DNA of 37,598 nucleotides from Myxococcales bacterium (lineage in GTDB: Bacteria; Myxococcota_A; Polyangia; Polyangiales; Polyangiaceae), in NCBI GenBank assembly GCA_025359105.1, contig JANYHK010000008.1, positions 1 to 37,598 on the forward strand. Reading direction: 5' to 3'. Below are positions 16,635 to 22,992 of this stretch, piece by piece. The notes beneath the pieces were generated by a model. The model was not told the DNA's origin, did no database searches, and saw only the letters and a program-made list of their open reading frames with translations. The position numbers and the translations under genes are program-made. Each line of letters begins with the position of its first letter. Position 1 is the first letter of the stretch.

Positions 16635-18368
16635 ATGGGGGGCACCACGATCACCGCCGCGAAGTCCGACGATCCGCTTGGCCTGGTAGGGGCGCTCATC
16701 GACGGGCAGTACCGTGTCGAAGAGGTCGTCGGCCACGGCGAGCTGTCGGTCGTCTACCGAGGGCGCCACGAGGGCGTCGACGCGCCGATCGCGATCAAGT
16801 GCCTGAACCTGCCGCTGACGCTCGACACCGAGAAGTACGAGCCGCTCGTCGAGAGTCTGCGCGAAGGAGCGCGCCTGCACTACCAGCTCGGGCGTCGCCA
16901 CGTGCACATCGTGCAGAGCGTAGCGTGCGGGACGACGCTCGCGCCGAAGACGGGCGCGGGCGTGCCGTACATGGTCCGCGAGTGGCTGCAGGGGCGCTCT
17001 CTGGCCGCCGAGCTCGCGCGTCAGCAGTCGCGCACCCGCACGATCCGCGAGGTCCTCACGCTCCTCGACTCCGCCGCCGACGCCCTCGCGTTCGCGCACG
17101 CCGAGGGGGTCTCGCACCAGGGCCTGAGCCCGTCGAACCTGTTCGTCGCGTGGATGCAGGAGGGCCCCGTCGTCAAGGTTCTCGACTTCGGGGTCGCCAG
17201 GGTCTTGAACGAGCACGCGGTCATCACCGCCGCGGGCGTGCGCGAGGACCAGCTCGACGCCGCGCCCCAGGTCCTGAGGCCGGCGTACGCCGCACCCGAG
17301 CAGCTCGATGCGTCGTTCGGCGAGAAGGGCGCGGCCACCGACGTCTACACCTTCGCGCGCGTCGTCTACGAAGCGCTCGCCGGTCGCGCGGTCTTCTCCG
17401 ACGACGCCTCGGCCGCGGAGATCGTGAGGGCGGTGCGCGATGGTGGTCCGCCGAGCGCCCGCGCCATGGGCGTCGTCATCACGCCCGAGGTCGAAGCGGT
17501 GCTCGCGCGCGCGCTGGCGACGGCGCCCGCCACGCGTTACCCCGACATGCGCGCGTTCTGGGACGAGCTCGGTCGCGCCGTCGCCCGCGCTCCGAAGAGC
17601 ATCCTGCCGCCGCCGGCGCCGAAGAAGCCGCCGGTGCCCGTGCGCCCTCCGCCGCCGTCGTACGATCGGGTCTCGACGACCGCCGAGGTCGCGCCCGCGG
17701 TGGCCTCGCCGTCCGCGCCGGCGCTGCTCGTCGCGCCGCCGCTCGGCGCGTTTTCCGACGAGATCGCGGAGCTCGGGGACGAGGACCTGCTCACGCCCGC
17801 AGGCCTCGACCCCTCGCCGGTCGCGCGGCTCGCCGCGATGGGCAAGACGCCGCGCCAGCAGCGATGGCTGGCCGCGGCGGGCGCCGCGTCGCTCGCGGGG
17901 CTGGTGCTGCTCCTCGCCGTCACCGCGCCGCGCGCCGCGACGTCGAGCCGCGAGGCGCGCGTCACGACGTCGCACGCAGCGAAGTTCCTCGTCGCCACGA
18001 AGGACACGCGCGCGCCGGCGTCGATCGTCCTGCTCCCGCCAGAGGTCGTCCCGTCGCCGCCGGCGACCCAGGGCGCCGCACCCCCGCGCCCGCTCGGTCC
18101 GTTCTCCGCCGCTCTCGCGCGCACGGCTCTCTCCGACGCCGCGCCCGATCTCGCGTCGTGCATGGGCCGCACCGGCCCGCGTGGCCCGGGCAGCGTCCGC
18201 GTCCGGTTCAACCCGAGCGGCAAGATGGCCGAAGCCTACCTCGGTCCTCCCTACGCGGGGACGGCGATCGGCCGCTGCATCCTCGAGCGCTTCTCGAAAG
18301 TGCGCGTGGATCCCTTCATCGGCAACCCGGCGTCGGTCAACTACGCCTTCTACTCGATCCCGTTCTGA
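16635..18368 (+). CDS. Membrane pseudokinase with AgmX/PglI-like C-terminal domain
   Basis: 577 residues. Kinase fold about 25-290 with Gly-rich loop GHGELSVVY and ATP Lys55 (AIAIKCL). DFG is intact (Asp184), and APEQL and TDVYTFARVVYEAL follow. The catalytic loop reads HQGLSPSN (161-168): the HRD aspartate is Gly163 and the catalytic lysine is Ser165, so phosphotransfer is unlikely. A Pro-rich linker follows, then one transmembrane segment about 410-432. The C-terminal domain (about 490-577) has SGKMAEAYLGPPYAGTAIG and a Cys pair, as in myxobacterial AgmX/PglI-type proteins; it would lie outside the membrane. It directly follows the kinase-EBP gene on the same strand, suggesting a shared pathway. 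Confidence 0.88.
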   Translation: MGGTTITAAKSDDPLGLVGALIDGQYRVEEVVGHGELSVVYRGRHEGVDAPIAIKCLNLPLTLDTEKYEPLVESLREGARLHYQLGRRHVHIVQSVACGTTLAPKTGAGVPYMVREWLQGRSLAAELARQQSRTRTIREVLTLLDSAADALAFAHAEGVSHQGLSPSNLFVAWMQEGPVVKVLDFGVARVLNEHAVITAAGVREDQLDAAPQVLRPAYAAPEQLDASFGEKGAATDVYTFARVVYEALAGRAVFSDDASAAEIVRAVRDGGPPSARAMGVVITPEVEAVLARALATAPATRYPDMRAFWDELGRAVARAPKSILPPPAPKKPPVPVRPPPPSYDRVSTTAEVAPAVASPSAPALLVAPPLGAFSDEIAELGDEDLLTPAGLDPSPVARLAAMGKTPRQQRWLAAAGAASLAGLVLLLAVTAPRAATSSREARVTTSHAAKFLVATKDTRAPASIVLLPPEVVPSPPATQGAAPPRPLGPFSAALARTALSDAAPDLASCMGRTGPRGPGSVRVRFNPSGKMAEAYLGPPYAGTAIGRCILERFSKVRVDPFIGNPASVNYAFYSIPF

Positions 18369-18375
18369 TCGTTCT

Positions 18376-18399
18376 GGTCCGCTCCCATCGGGACGGACC
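18376..18399 (+). terminator. Hairpin after pseudokinase gene
   Basis: GGTCCG pairs with CGGACC and, past a one-base bulge, TCCC pairs with GGGA around an ATC loop. It lies 7 bases after the stop at 18368. There is no T-run, so termination is inferred from position and stem strength only. Confidence 0.45.
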
Positions 18400-18423
18400 C
18401 GCAGCGACGCCAGGCCGGCGGCA

Positions 18424-18446
18424 GCCCCCCCATACACGAGGGGGGC
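18424..18446. terminator. Hairpin between convergent genes
   Basis: GCCCCCC and GGGGGGC form a perfect 7-bp stem around a nine-base loop. It sits between the pseudokinase gene and the converging lipoprotein gene, so it could stop transcription from both sides. No T-run follows. Confidence 0.45.
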
Positions 18447-18459
18447 GAGCCGGGCCGGA

Positions 18460-18786
18460 TCACTTCTTCAGGTCTTCTTTTTCCAGCTTGTCGAGCTCGG
18501 CCTTGTAGTTCGACTTCTGGATCTGCGACGTCGTCGACTGCTCGACGTCGTCGTCGTCGTTCGCCGCGAGATCGAACTCGCCGTCATCGACGTCGTCTTG
18601 CGCGGCGGCGGCTTGCGCGGAGAGCGGGCTCGAGGCGCTGGCCGCAGAAGTGCTCGCCACGGGTGTGGTGACCGTCGGGCCTGCGGACGCCGGCGGAGCC
18701 GGAGCGCCGGTCTTGTCGGTCTTGTCGGTCTTGTCGCACCCGAGGAGCATCGCTCCCAGCATCAGGAGGCAGGCGAGGTACCTCAC
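18460..18786 (-). CDS. Small acidic lipoprotein
   Basis: 108 residues from a GTG that overlaps the upstream gene's TGA as GTGA. The signal ends in a strong lipobox, LLGC, with Cys17 followed by a threefold DKT repeat. The mature chain is low-complexity (Ala, Ser, Thr, Pro), then acidic (DDVDDGEFDLAANDDDD). It ends in a charged helix (YKAELDKLEKEDLKK) that may form a coiled coil. No family recognised. It is last in an envelope operon with the two genes upstream. Confidence 0.75.
   Translation of the reverse strand: MRYLACLLMLGAMLLGCDKTDKTDKTGAPAPPASAGPTVTTPVASTSAASASSPLSAQAAAAQDDVDDGEFDLAANDDDDVEQSTTSQIQKSNYKAELDKLEKEDLKK
18709..18735 (-). repeat. Three copies of a nine-base unit encoding Asp-Lys-Thr
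   Basis: Three tandem copies of gtcttgtcg on the plus strand encode DKTDKTDKT directly after the lipidated cysteine of the small lipoprotein. Only the final base of the last copy differs in context. Confidence 0.85.
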
Positions 18787-19583
18787 TTCGCACCTCCCGC
18801 CGCAGCCGACGCCGAGGGCGCAGGCGCCGCGCCGCCGGCCGTCAACGTGACGTCGAGCTTCACCGGCTCCGACCACTGCGCGTACTCCTTGCCCTTCGCG
18901 CTCTTCGCCGTCGTGATGGCGTGCCCGACGAAGTGCGCCTTGCCGGCGTGAAAGTGCACCCAGTGCGGATCGTCCGCGGCGATCGTGCACTCCGGCGTCG
19001 CGCTCCACTCCTTGCCCTTGCGGTTCGACCACGAGTGCCCCGACTGGCGGAGCGAGCACGCGTAGCGAACCGCGTCCTTCGTGGGGGTCATCTTGAACGT
19101 GAGCGCGCTGCCGAGCGGGGCCGTCGCTCCGGCGGCGGGCGACGCCAACGTCGGCGCGCCGGGCACGGCCGGCGCCTTGGCGACGAGCTCGGGCAGGGCG
19201 GCGAAGTACGCGCCGTCCAGCTTCTTCAGTAGCGCGTCGGTGCGGGTCACCGCCGCCGCGTCCTTGTCGTCCTCCGCGAGCTCGCGGATGCGCAGCGTGC
19301 TGTACGCGCGGCGCCAGTGATCGCTCGAGAGCTTGGTCATCTCCGGCGACCAGACGTGGTGCGCCGTGATTTCCTTCTGATGCTTGCGGGTCTCGCGGAC
19401 GTACTTCCTGCGGAACGCCTTCTGCTCGGGCGTCTCTTTCTTCGCCGGGCCAGCGCTCCCGGTCGGAGCTGCGCTCCCTGCCGGGGCCGCCGACCCGCTG
19501 TGCGTCGGCGCAGGCGCGTCCGCCAGCGCGACGCTCGCGGCCAGCAAGACCGCGGCTCCGAGACCGAATGATTGCAATCGCAT
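18783..19583 (-). CDS. Secreted protein with Ig/Fn3-like C-terminal region
   Basis: 266 residues with a clear Sec signal (MRLQSFGLGAAVLLAASVALADA, cleavage after ALADA or nearby). A Gly/Ser/Ala/Pro linker follows, then a helical basic region (about 50-125, KAFRRKYVRETRKHQKEI). The C-terminal segment begins PTLASPAAGATAPLGSALTF and holds Cys pairs in YACSLRQSGHSW and TPECTIAADD. This looks like an immunoglobulin or fibronectin-type domain. It lies between the peptidoglycan-binding gene and a lipoprotein gene, so it probably acts in the envelope. Family unknown. Confidence 0.75.
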   Translation of the reverse strand: MRLQSFGLGAAVLLAASVALADAPAPTHSGSAAPAGSAAPTGSAGPAKKETPEQKAFRRKYVRETRKHQKEITAHHVWSPEMTKLSSDHWRRAYSTLRIRELAEDDKDAAAVTRTDALLKKLDGAYFAALPELVAKAPAVPGAPTLASPAAGATAPLGSALTFKMTPTKDAVRYACSLRQSGHSWSNRKGKEWSATPECTIAADDPHWVHFHAGKAHFVGHAITTAKSAKGKEYAQWSEPVKLDVTLTAGGAAPAPSASAAAGGAK

Positions 19584-19624
19584 GGTGTCCTTCCTCGAGC
19601 ACGTTGCTCGGCTCGATTCGCTGC

Positions 19625-20197
19625 CTAGAAGATGCTCTTGACGGTGTTCCAGATCGATTTGCCGACCGAGGCGACCTTGTCCTCGATCTTGGCGACGAAC
19701 GACGGGTGCGCGTCCGGCGGTGTCTCGTTCGCAGCGGCGGCTTGGACGGCGGCCGTGTCCACCGGTTGCGTGTTCTCGGTGACGACGGAGGCGGCGATCA
19801 CCTCCTGGGTGATCTCTCCGAAACCATCGACGAGGCCGAGCGTCTGCGGCCCGGCGATGCCGTCGACGTCGAGGCTCTTGGAAGCCTGAAACTCGCGGAC
19901 CGCCTTCTCGGTGCCCGCGCCGAAGATGCCGTCGGCGGGCGAGATGCCGAGGCCGGCCTGCAGCTTCTTCACCGTCTCGCCGCGGTTTCCCTTCTGCAGG
20001 AGCACGAGCTCGTGCAGCCCCATCTGCGTGAACGTGTCGGGGCCGGCGATGCCGTCGGCGTCGAGGCCGTTCTGGCTCTGGTAGGCGCGCAGCGCGGCGT
20101 CCGTTCCCCCGCCGAAGATCCCGTCGGCCTCGACACCCAATTTCTGTTGCAGGATTCGCACGGGCTCGCCACTGAGCCCCTTTCGCAGCATCGACAT
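19625..20197 (-). CDS. Protein with two peptidoglycan-binding (PG_binding_1) domains
   Basis: 190 residues. Two PG_binding_1 repeats cover about residues 4-60 and 65-130. Each carries the DGIFG.GT..A.R.(Y/F)Q pattern (ADGIFGGGTDAALRAYQ, then ADGIFGAGTEKAVREFQ) and DGIAGP.T afterwards. There is no signal peptide, so either export uses another route or it acts inside. The C-terminal third is helical and ends in an amphipathic segment (VASVGKSIWNTVKSIF). The ATG at 20197 is supported by a perfect AGGAGG 8 bases upstream. It is first in a minus-strand operon, 41 bases before the secreted-protein gene. Confidence 0.87.
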   Translation of the reverse strand: MSMLRKGLSGEPVRILQQKLGVEADGIFGGGTDAALRAYQSQNGLDADGIAGPDTFTQMGLHELVLLQKGNRGETVKKLQAGLGISPADGIFGAGTEKAVREFQASKSLDVDGIAGPQTLGLVDGFGEITQEVIAASVVTENTQPVDTAAVQAAAANETPPDAHPSFVAKIEDKVASVGKSIWNTVKSIF

Positions 20198-20205
20198 CGT
20201 TCCGA

Positions 20206-20211
20206 CCTCCT
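20206..20211 (-). promoter_or_regulatory. Strong ribosome binding site
   Basis: AGGAGG on the minus strand, 8 bases before the ATG of the peptidoglycan-binding gene. It is one of the few full Shine-Dalgarno matches in this window and decides that start. Confidence 0.8.
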
Positions 20212-20327
20212 CGGTTTGTGAGGACCGAACTAGACAGCATCCTGCTCGCTTGCGCTAGCCCGTCGGCGAGGTCGCAGGACGTGGGAGAGTTGGAATACGC
20301 GTCGGAGTTCAGGCGTAGGGTTTCGAC

Positions 20328-21197
20328 GTGAAACCTCTTCTTCTCCTCCGAGTCCCCCTCGCTCTCTCTGCCCTCTCGGCGGCATGCGGCAGTGCGCCCG
20401 CTCGCGCGCCCGCAGTCTCCGCGACCGCGTCTTCGGCGTCGGCGACGACCGCGCGGGAGAGCTGCTTCCTCCTTCGACAGCTCGACGGCACGCGGCGTGT
20501 TCGGACCGGCGGCGACACGTGCGCGACGCGCGTGTGGCCGGCGTCGACGTTCAAGGTCCCGCACACCCTCATCGCGCTCGAGACGGGCGCGCGCAGCGGG
20601 CCGGACGATCGCGAGCCGTGGGATGGGCACGACGTCCACCCGGCCGCGTGCCGCGCCGACCAGACACTCGGCAGCGCGCTCCAGAATTCCTGCGTCTGGT
20701 ACTACCAGCGCACCGCCACCAAGATCGGCCGCGCGCGCATGACGGAGGCGCTCGCCAAGCTCCACTACGGCGATGAGAAGATCGGCGACGACCTGACGAT
20801 GTTCTGGCTCGAGGGCCCGCTCACGATCTCGGCCGACGAGCAGGCCGATCTCATGGAGGGGCTCGCGCGGCGCACGCTCCCGATCGCGATGCGTCACATG
20901 GACGCGGTCGACGCGATGATGCTGCAGGTCCCGGGCTCCTTCCGGCGCAGCTCGCCGGTCGACGTGGGCGTCACGTGGGACCCCGACGCGACGAAGATCT
21001 ACGCCAAGAGCGGCTCGGCCGACGACGACAGCCACGCGCGCCCCAACGTCCGGTGGTTCGTCGGCCACCTCACCGCCGGCGGCCACGCCTACGCCTTCGC
21101 GAGCCTCGTCCTCGACCGGGGCGAGCTGTCCACCGAGGCCCTCACGCAGGCCGCCGCAGGTCTCGTGGACGCCGGGCTCGTGCGCCGGAGCCGGTAA
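20328..21197 (+). CDS. Class D (OXA-like) beta-lactamase family protein
   Basis: 289 residues from a GTG. An N-terminal signal ends near Ala-Ala-Cys20, followed by an Ala/Ser linker. Class D motifs occur in order: STFK with Ser73 and Lys76 (the lysine that is carbamylated in this class), SCV at 121-123, Tyr147-Gly148-Asp149 in place of YGN, FWLEGPLTIS with Trp160, and KSG at 227-229. Surrounding blocks (FKVPHTLIALE, QNSCVWYYQ) match OXA enzymes closely. It should hydrolyse or bind beta-lactams in the periplasm. The Asn-to-Asp change at 149 is the main departure. No resistance genes or mobile elements flank it, so it looks like a native chromosomal gene. Confidence 0.92.
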   Translation: MKPLLLLRVPLALSALSAACGSAPARAPAVSATASSASATTARESCFLLRQLDGTRRVRTGGDTCATRVWPASTFKVPHTLIALETGARSGPDDREPWDGHDVHPAACRADQTLGSALQNSCVWYYQRTATKIGRARMTEALAKLHYGDEKIGDDLTMFWLEGPLTISADEQADLMEGLARRTLPIAMRHMDAVDAMMLQVPGSFRRSSPVDVGVTWDPDATKIYAKSGSADDDSHARPNVRWFVGHLTAGGHAYAFASLVLDRGELSTEALTQAAAGLVDAGLVRRSR

Positions 21198-21208
21198 TCG
21201 TCGCAAAT

Positions 21209-21229
21209 GTCCGCGGTCTTCGCGCGGAC
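21209..21229 (+). terminator. Hairpin after the class D beta-lactamase gene
   Basis: A perfect 7-bp stem, GTCCGCG with CGCGGAC, around a seven-base loop, 12 bases after the stop codon. It is followed by C5 then A7 rather than T, so it is not a canonical intrinsic terminator. Confidence 0.4.
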
Positions 21230-21284
21230 CCCCAAAAAAACACGAGACACCCCCGCCCGTTCGAAGTAGACATGCGGCGTCTCA

Positions 21285-21357
21285 GGGGCCGTAGCTCAGC
21301 TGGGAGAGCGCATCCATGGCATGGATGAGGTCAGGGGTTCGATCCCCCTCGGCTCCA
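21285..21357 (+). tRNA. tRNA-Ala (anticodon GGC)
   Basis: A full 73-base cloverleaf folds by eye. Acceptor GGGGCCG pairs with CGGCTCC. The D-arm is GCTC/GAGC and the anticodon stem is CATCC/GGATG around loop ATGGCAT, with anticodon GGC at 21318-21320. The variable loop is AGGTC, the T-stem is AGGGG/CCCCT with loop TTCGATC, and the discriminator is A. CCA is not encoded (CCC follows). It stands alone between two protein genes. Confidence 0.97.
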
Positions 21358-21419
21358 CCCCCTGAAAACCTGCGCGCCTGCGCGAGCGCCAGGCGCGGAC
21401 GCGGACGAGAGCAGACCGC

Positions 21420-22097
21420 ATGAGCGACGACGCCGCCGAGCGCGCATTCCCCTGGTACGATCCCCGTTCGGCGCGCGGCCGGCTGGCGGTCGCCGTCGTG
21501 TTCGGCGTCGGGGCGATGCTGGCGATGCCGGTGAACCTCAGCTGGGCCGGGCGCTTCGTCGGCGGCTGGGATGTGGGCGGCCTCATCCTGCTGTCGCTCT
21601 CGTGGTCGATCATCCTGCGCGCCGATCCGAAGGAGACGCGGCGTCGCGCCGGTTCCGAGGATCCTGGGCGAACCATGGTGATGGCCATCGTCGTCCTCAC
21701 CGCGATGGTCAGCCTCTTCGCGGCGACGGTCGCGATGCGCCACGCCAAGACGCTGAGCGGCGGCATGGAAGGCCTGCTCGTCGCGATGTGCATCGGCGCC
21801 GTGGCGGCGTCCTGGTCGGTGACCCACACCGCCTACACCTTCCGCTACGCCCACCTCTATTACCGCGAGGACGGGGCTGCGGAGGGGGGTCTCGTGTTTC
21901 CTGGCGACGAGGCGCCATGCGACAGCGACTTCGCCTACTTCGCCTTCGTCATCGGCATGTGCTTCCAGACGTCCGATGTGACTGTGACGAGCCGTCTCGT
22001 ACGCCGTGACGTCCTCGTGCACTCCATACTCAGCTTTCTCTACAACACCGCCATCGTCGCGCTCACGCTGAACCTCGTCTTCGGCTTCCTCGGGTGA
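21420..22097 (+). CDS. DUF1345 family membrane protein
   Basis: 225 residues with about five or six hydrophobic segments. The C-terminal half holds the DUF1345 signature: THTAYTFRYAHLYY, then a short loop GGLVFPGDE, then DFAYFAFVIGMCFQTSDV, then SRLVRRDVLVHSILSFLYN. Members are inner-membrane proteins with no settled function. The start is the ATG at 21420. It lies 62 bases after the tRNA and is followed by a region of three hairpins. Confidence 0.9.
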   Translation: MSDDAAERAFPWYDPRSARGRLAVAVVFGVGAMLAMPVNLSWAGRFVGGWDVGGLILLSLSWSIILRADPKETRRRAGSEDPGRTMVMAIVVLTAMVSLFAATVAMRHAKTLSGGMEGLLVAMCIGAVAASWSVTHTAYTFRYAHLYYREDGAAEGGLVFPGDEAPCDSDFAYFAFVIGMCFQTSDVTVTSRLVRRDVLVHSILSFLYNTAIVALTLNLVFGFLG

Positions 22098-22116
22098 AGC
22101 CCGGCGGTTGGCAGGA

Positions 22117-22174
22117 GTTTGCCGATCGGCGGCAAACGGCAGGAAGCTGCCTGCACCGGCGGATGATTTCCGCC
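22117..22174. promoter_or_regulatory. Cluster of three stem-loops
   Basis: Three dyads follow each other: GTTTGCCG/CGGCAAAC with a five-base loop (22117-22137), GGCAG/CTGCC with a GAAG loop (22138-22151), and GGCGGA/TCCGCC with loop TGATT (22158-22174). They lie between the DUF1345 stop and the GAF gene start. They could end the first transcript or fold in the leader of the second. Confidence 0.5.
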
Positions 22175-22221
22175 GCATTTTGCGGGGGAAGCTCGGGAAT
22201 GCGTCTTGCTCCAGTGAGGGC

Positions 22222-22959
22222 ATGAGCAACGCTTCGGCCTCCCCCGCGCGCGCATCGATTCCCCGTCCCGCACCGCTGCACGTGCCGCCGAAGGCGCGGC
22301 CTCGGATCGAGAGCCTTTCCGACGCGGACTTTGCGCTCGTCGAGGAGCCGCGCCCCGAAGTGCCTCGCCCCGGTCCGCGCCCACCGAGCGCTGCGCCCGC
22401 CTCCTCGCGCCGGCCGCGGGGGGAGGACCTCATCCCCATGCTGTTCGACCAGATCCACGGCATGGATCTGCTCACCGACGCCCTCGAGGGGGCGCGCTTC
22501 GTCCTGGCGGTGCTCGGCGAGACGATCCCGTCGCGCGCCAGCCTCGTGCACCTCTACGACGCGTCCCGCCGCGCGTTCGTGGTCGTCGCGGCGCGCGGCG
22601 AGCAGAAAGACAGCATGATCCTGTCCCGTCAGGACGGGCGCGATCCGCTCCTGCGCGCGCTCATGCCCGGCGGCCGCCCCTTCGCCTGGCGAAACCTCCG
22701 CGAGGTCTCCATCCGCGGGATCCCCCGCTTCGCCGAGCTGTCGCACATCGACTCCGTCGTCGCGGCGCCGGTCTCGATCGGCTCGCGCTGGATGGGCGTC
22801 ATCGAGCTCGTCGACCCGTTGAGCCGCGGCGGCAACGGGCTCGGGACCGCGGAGGAAAACGGGCTCGCCTACGTGGCCGACCGCTACGCTGCCTACCTCT
22901 CGACCCGTGGGGTCATCGTCGACGTCGCCGAGATCGCCAGGTTCGCCCTCACGTCGTGA
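22222..22959 (+). CDS. GAF-domain-like protein
   Basis: 245 residues. A Pro/Ala/Arg-rich disordered N-terminus of about 68 residues precedes one GAF-like domain (about 70-232). The domain starts LIPMLFDQIHGMDLLTDALEGARFVLAVLGETIPSR (split by a helix) and has the typical late strand SIGSRWMGVIELVDPLS, then AYVADRYAAYLSTRG. There is no attached output domain, so it probably works as a ligand-binding or adaptor unit. The ATG at 22222 follows GTGAGGG, and an earlier in-frame ATG at 22108 would read through the hairpin cluster and was rejected. Confidence 0.78.
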   Translation: MSNASASPARASIPRPAPLHVPPKARPRIESLSDADFALVEEPRPEVPRPGPRPPSAAPASSRRPRGEDLIPMLFDQIHGMDLLTDALEGARFVLAVLGETIPSRASLVHLYDASRRAFVVVAARGEQKDSMILSRQDGRDPLLRALMPGGRPFAWRNLREVSIRGIPRFAELSHIDSVVAAPVSIGSRWMGVIELVDPLSRGGNGLGTAEENGLAYVADRYAAYLSTRGVIVDVAEIARFALTS

Positions 22960-22992
22960 GCCTTCACCAGGCGGCGTGATACGCTCCACGGT

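Noticed and set aside
21285-21357. The tRNA gene as an integration site
   Set aside because: No integrase, no repeat of the tRNA 3' end and no change of base composition were seen nearby.
22108-22124. Possible sigma54 promoter (TTGGCAGG ... TTGCC)
   Set aside because: The distance between the GG and GC elements is one base too short (9 instead of 10), and the site is part of a hairpin.
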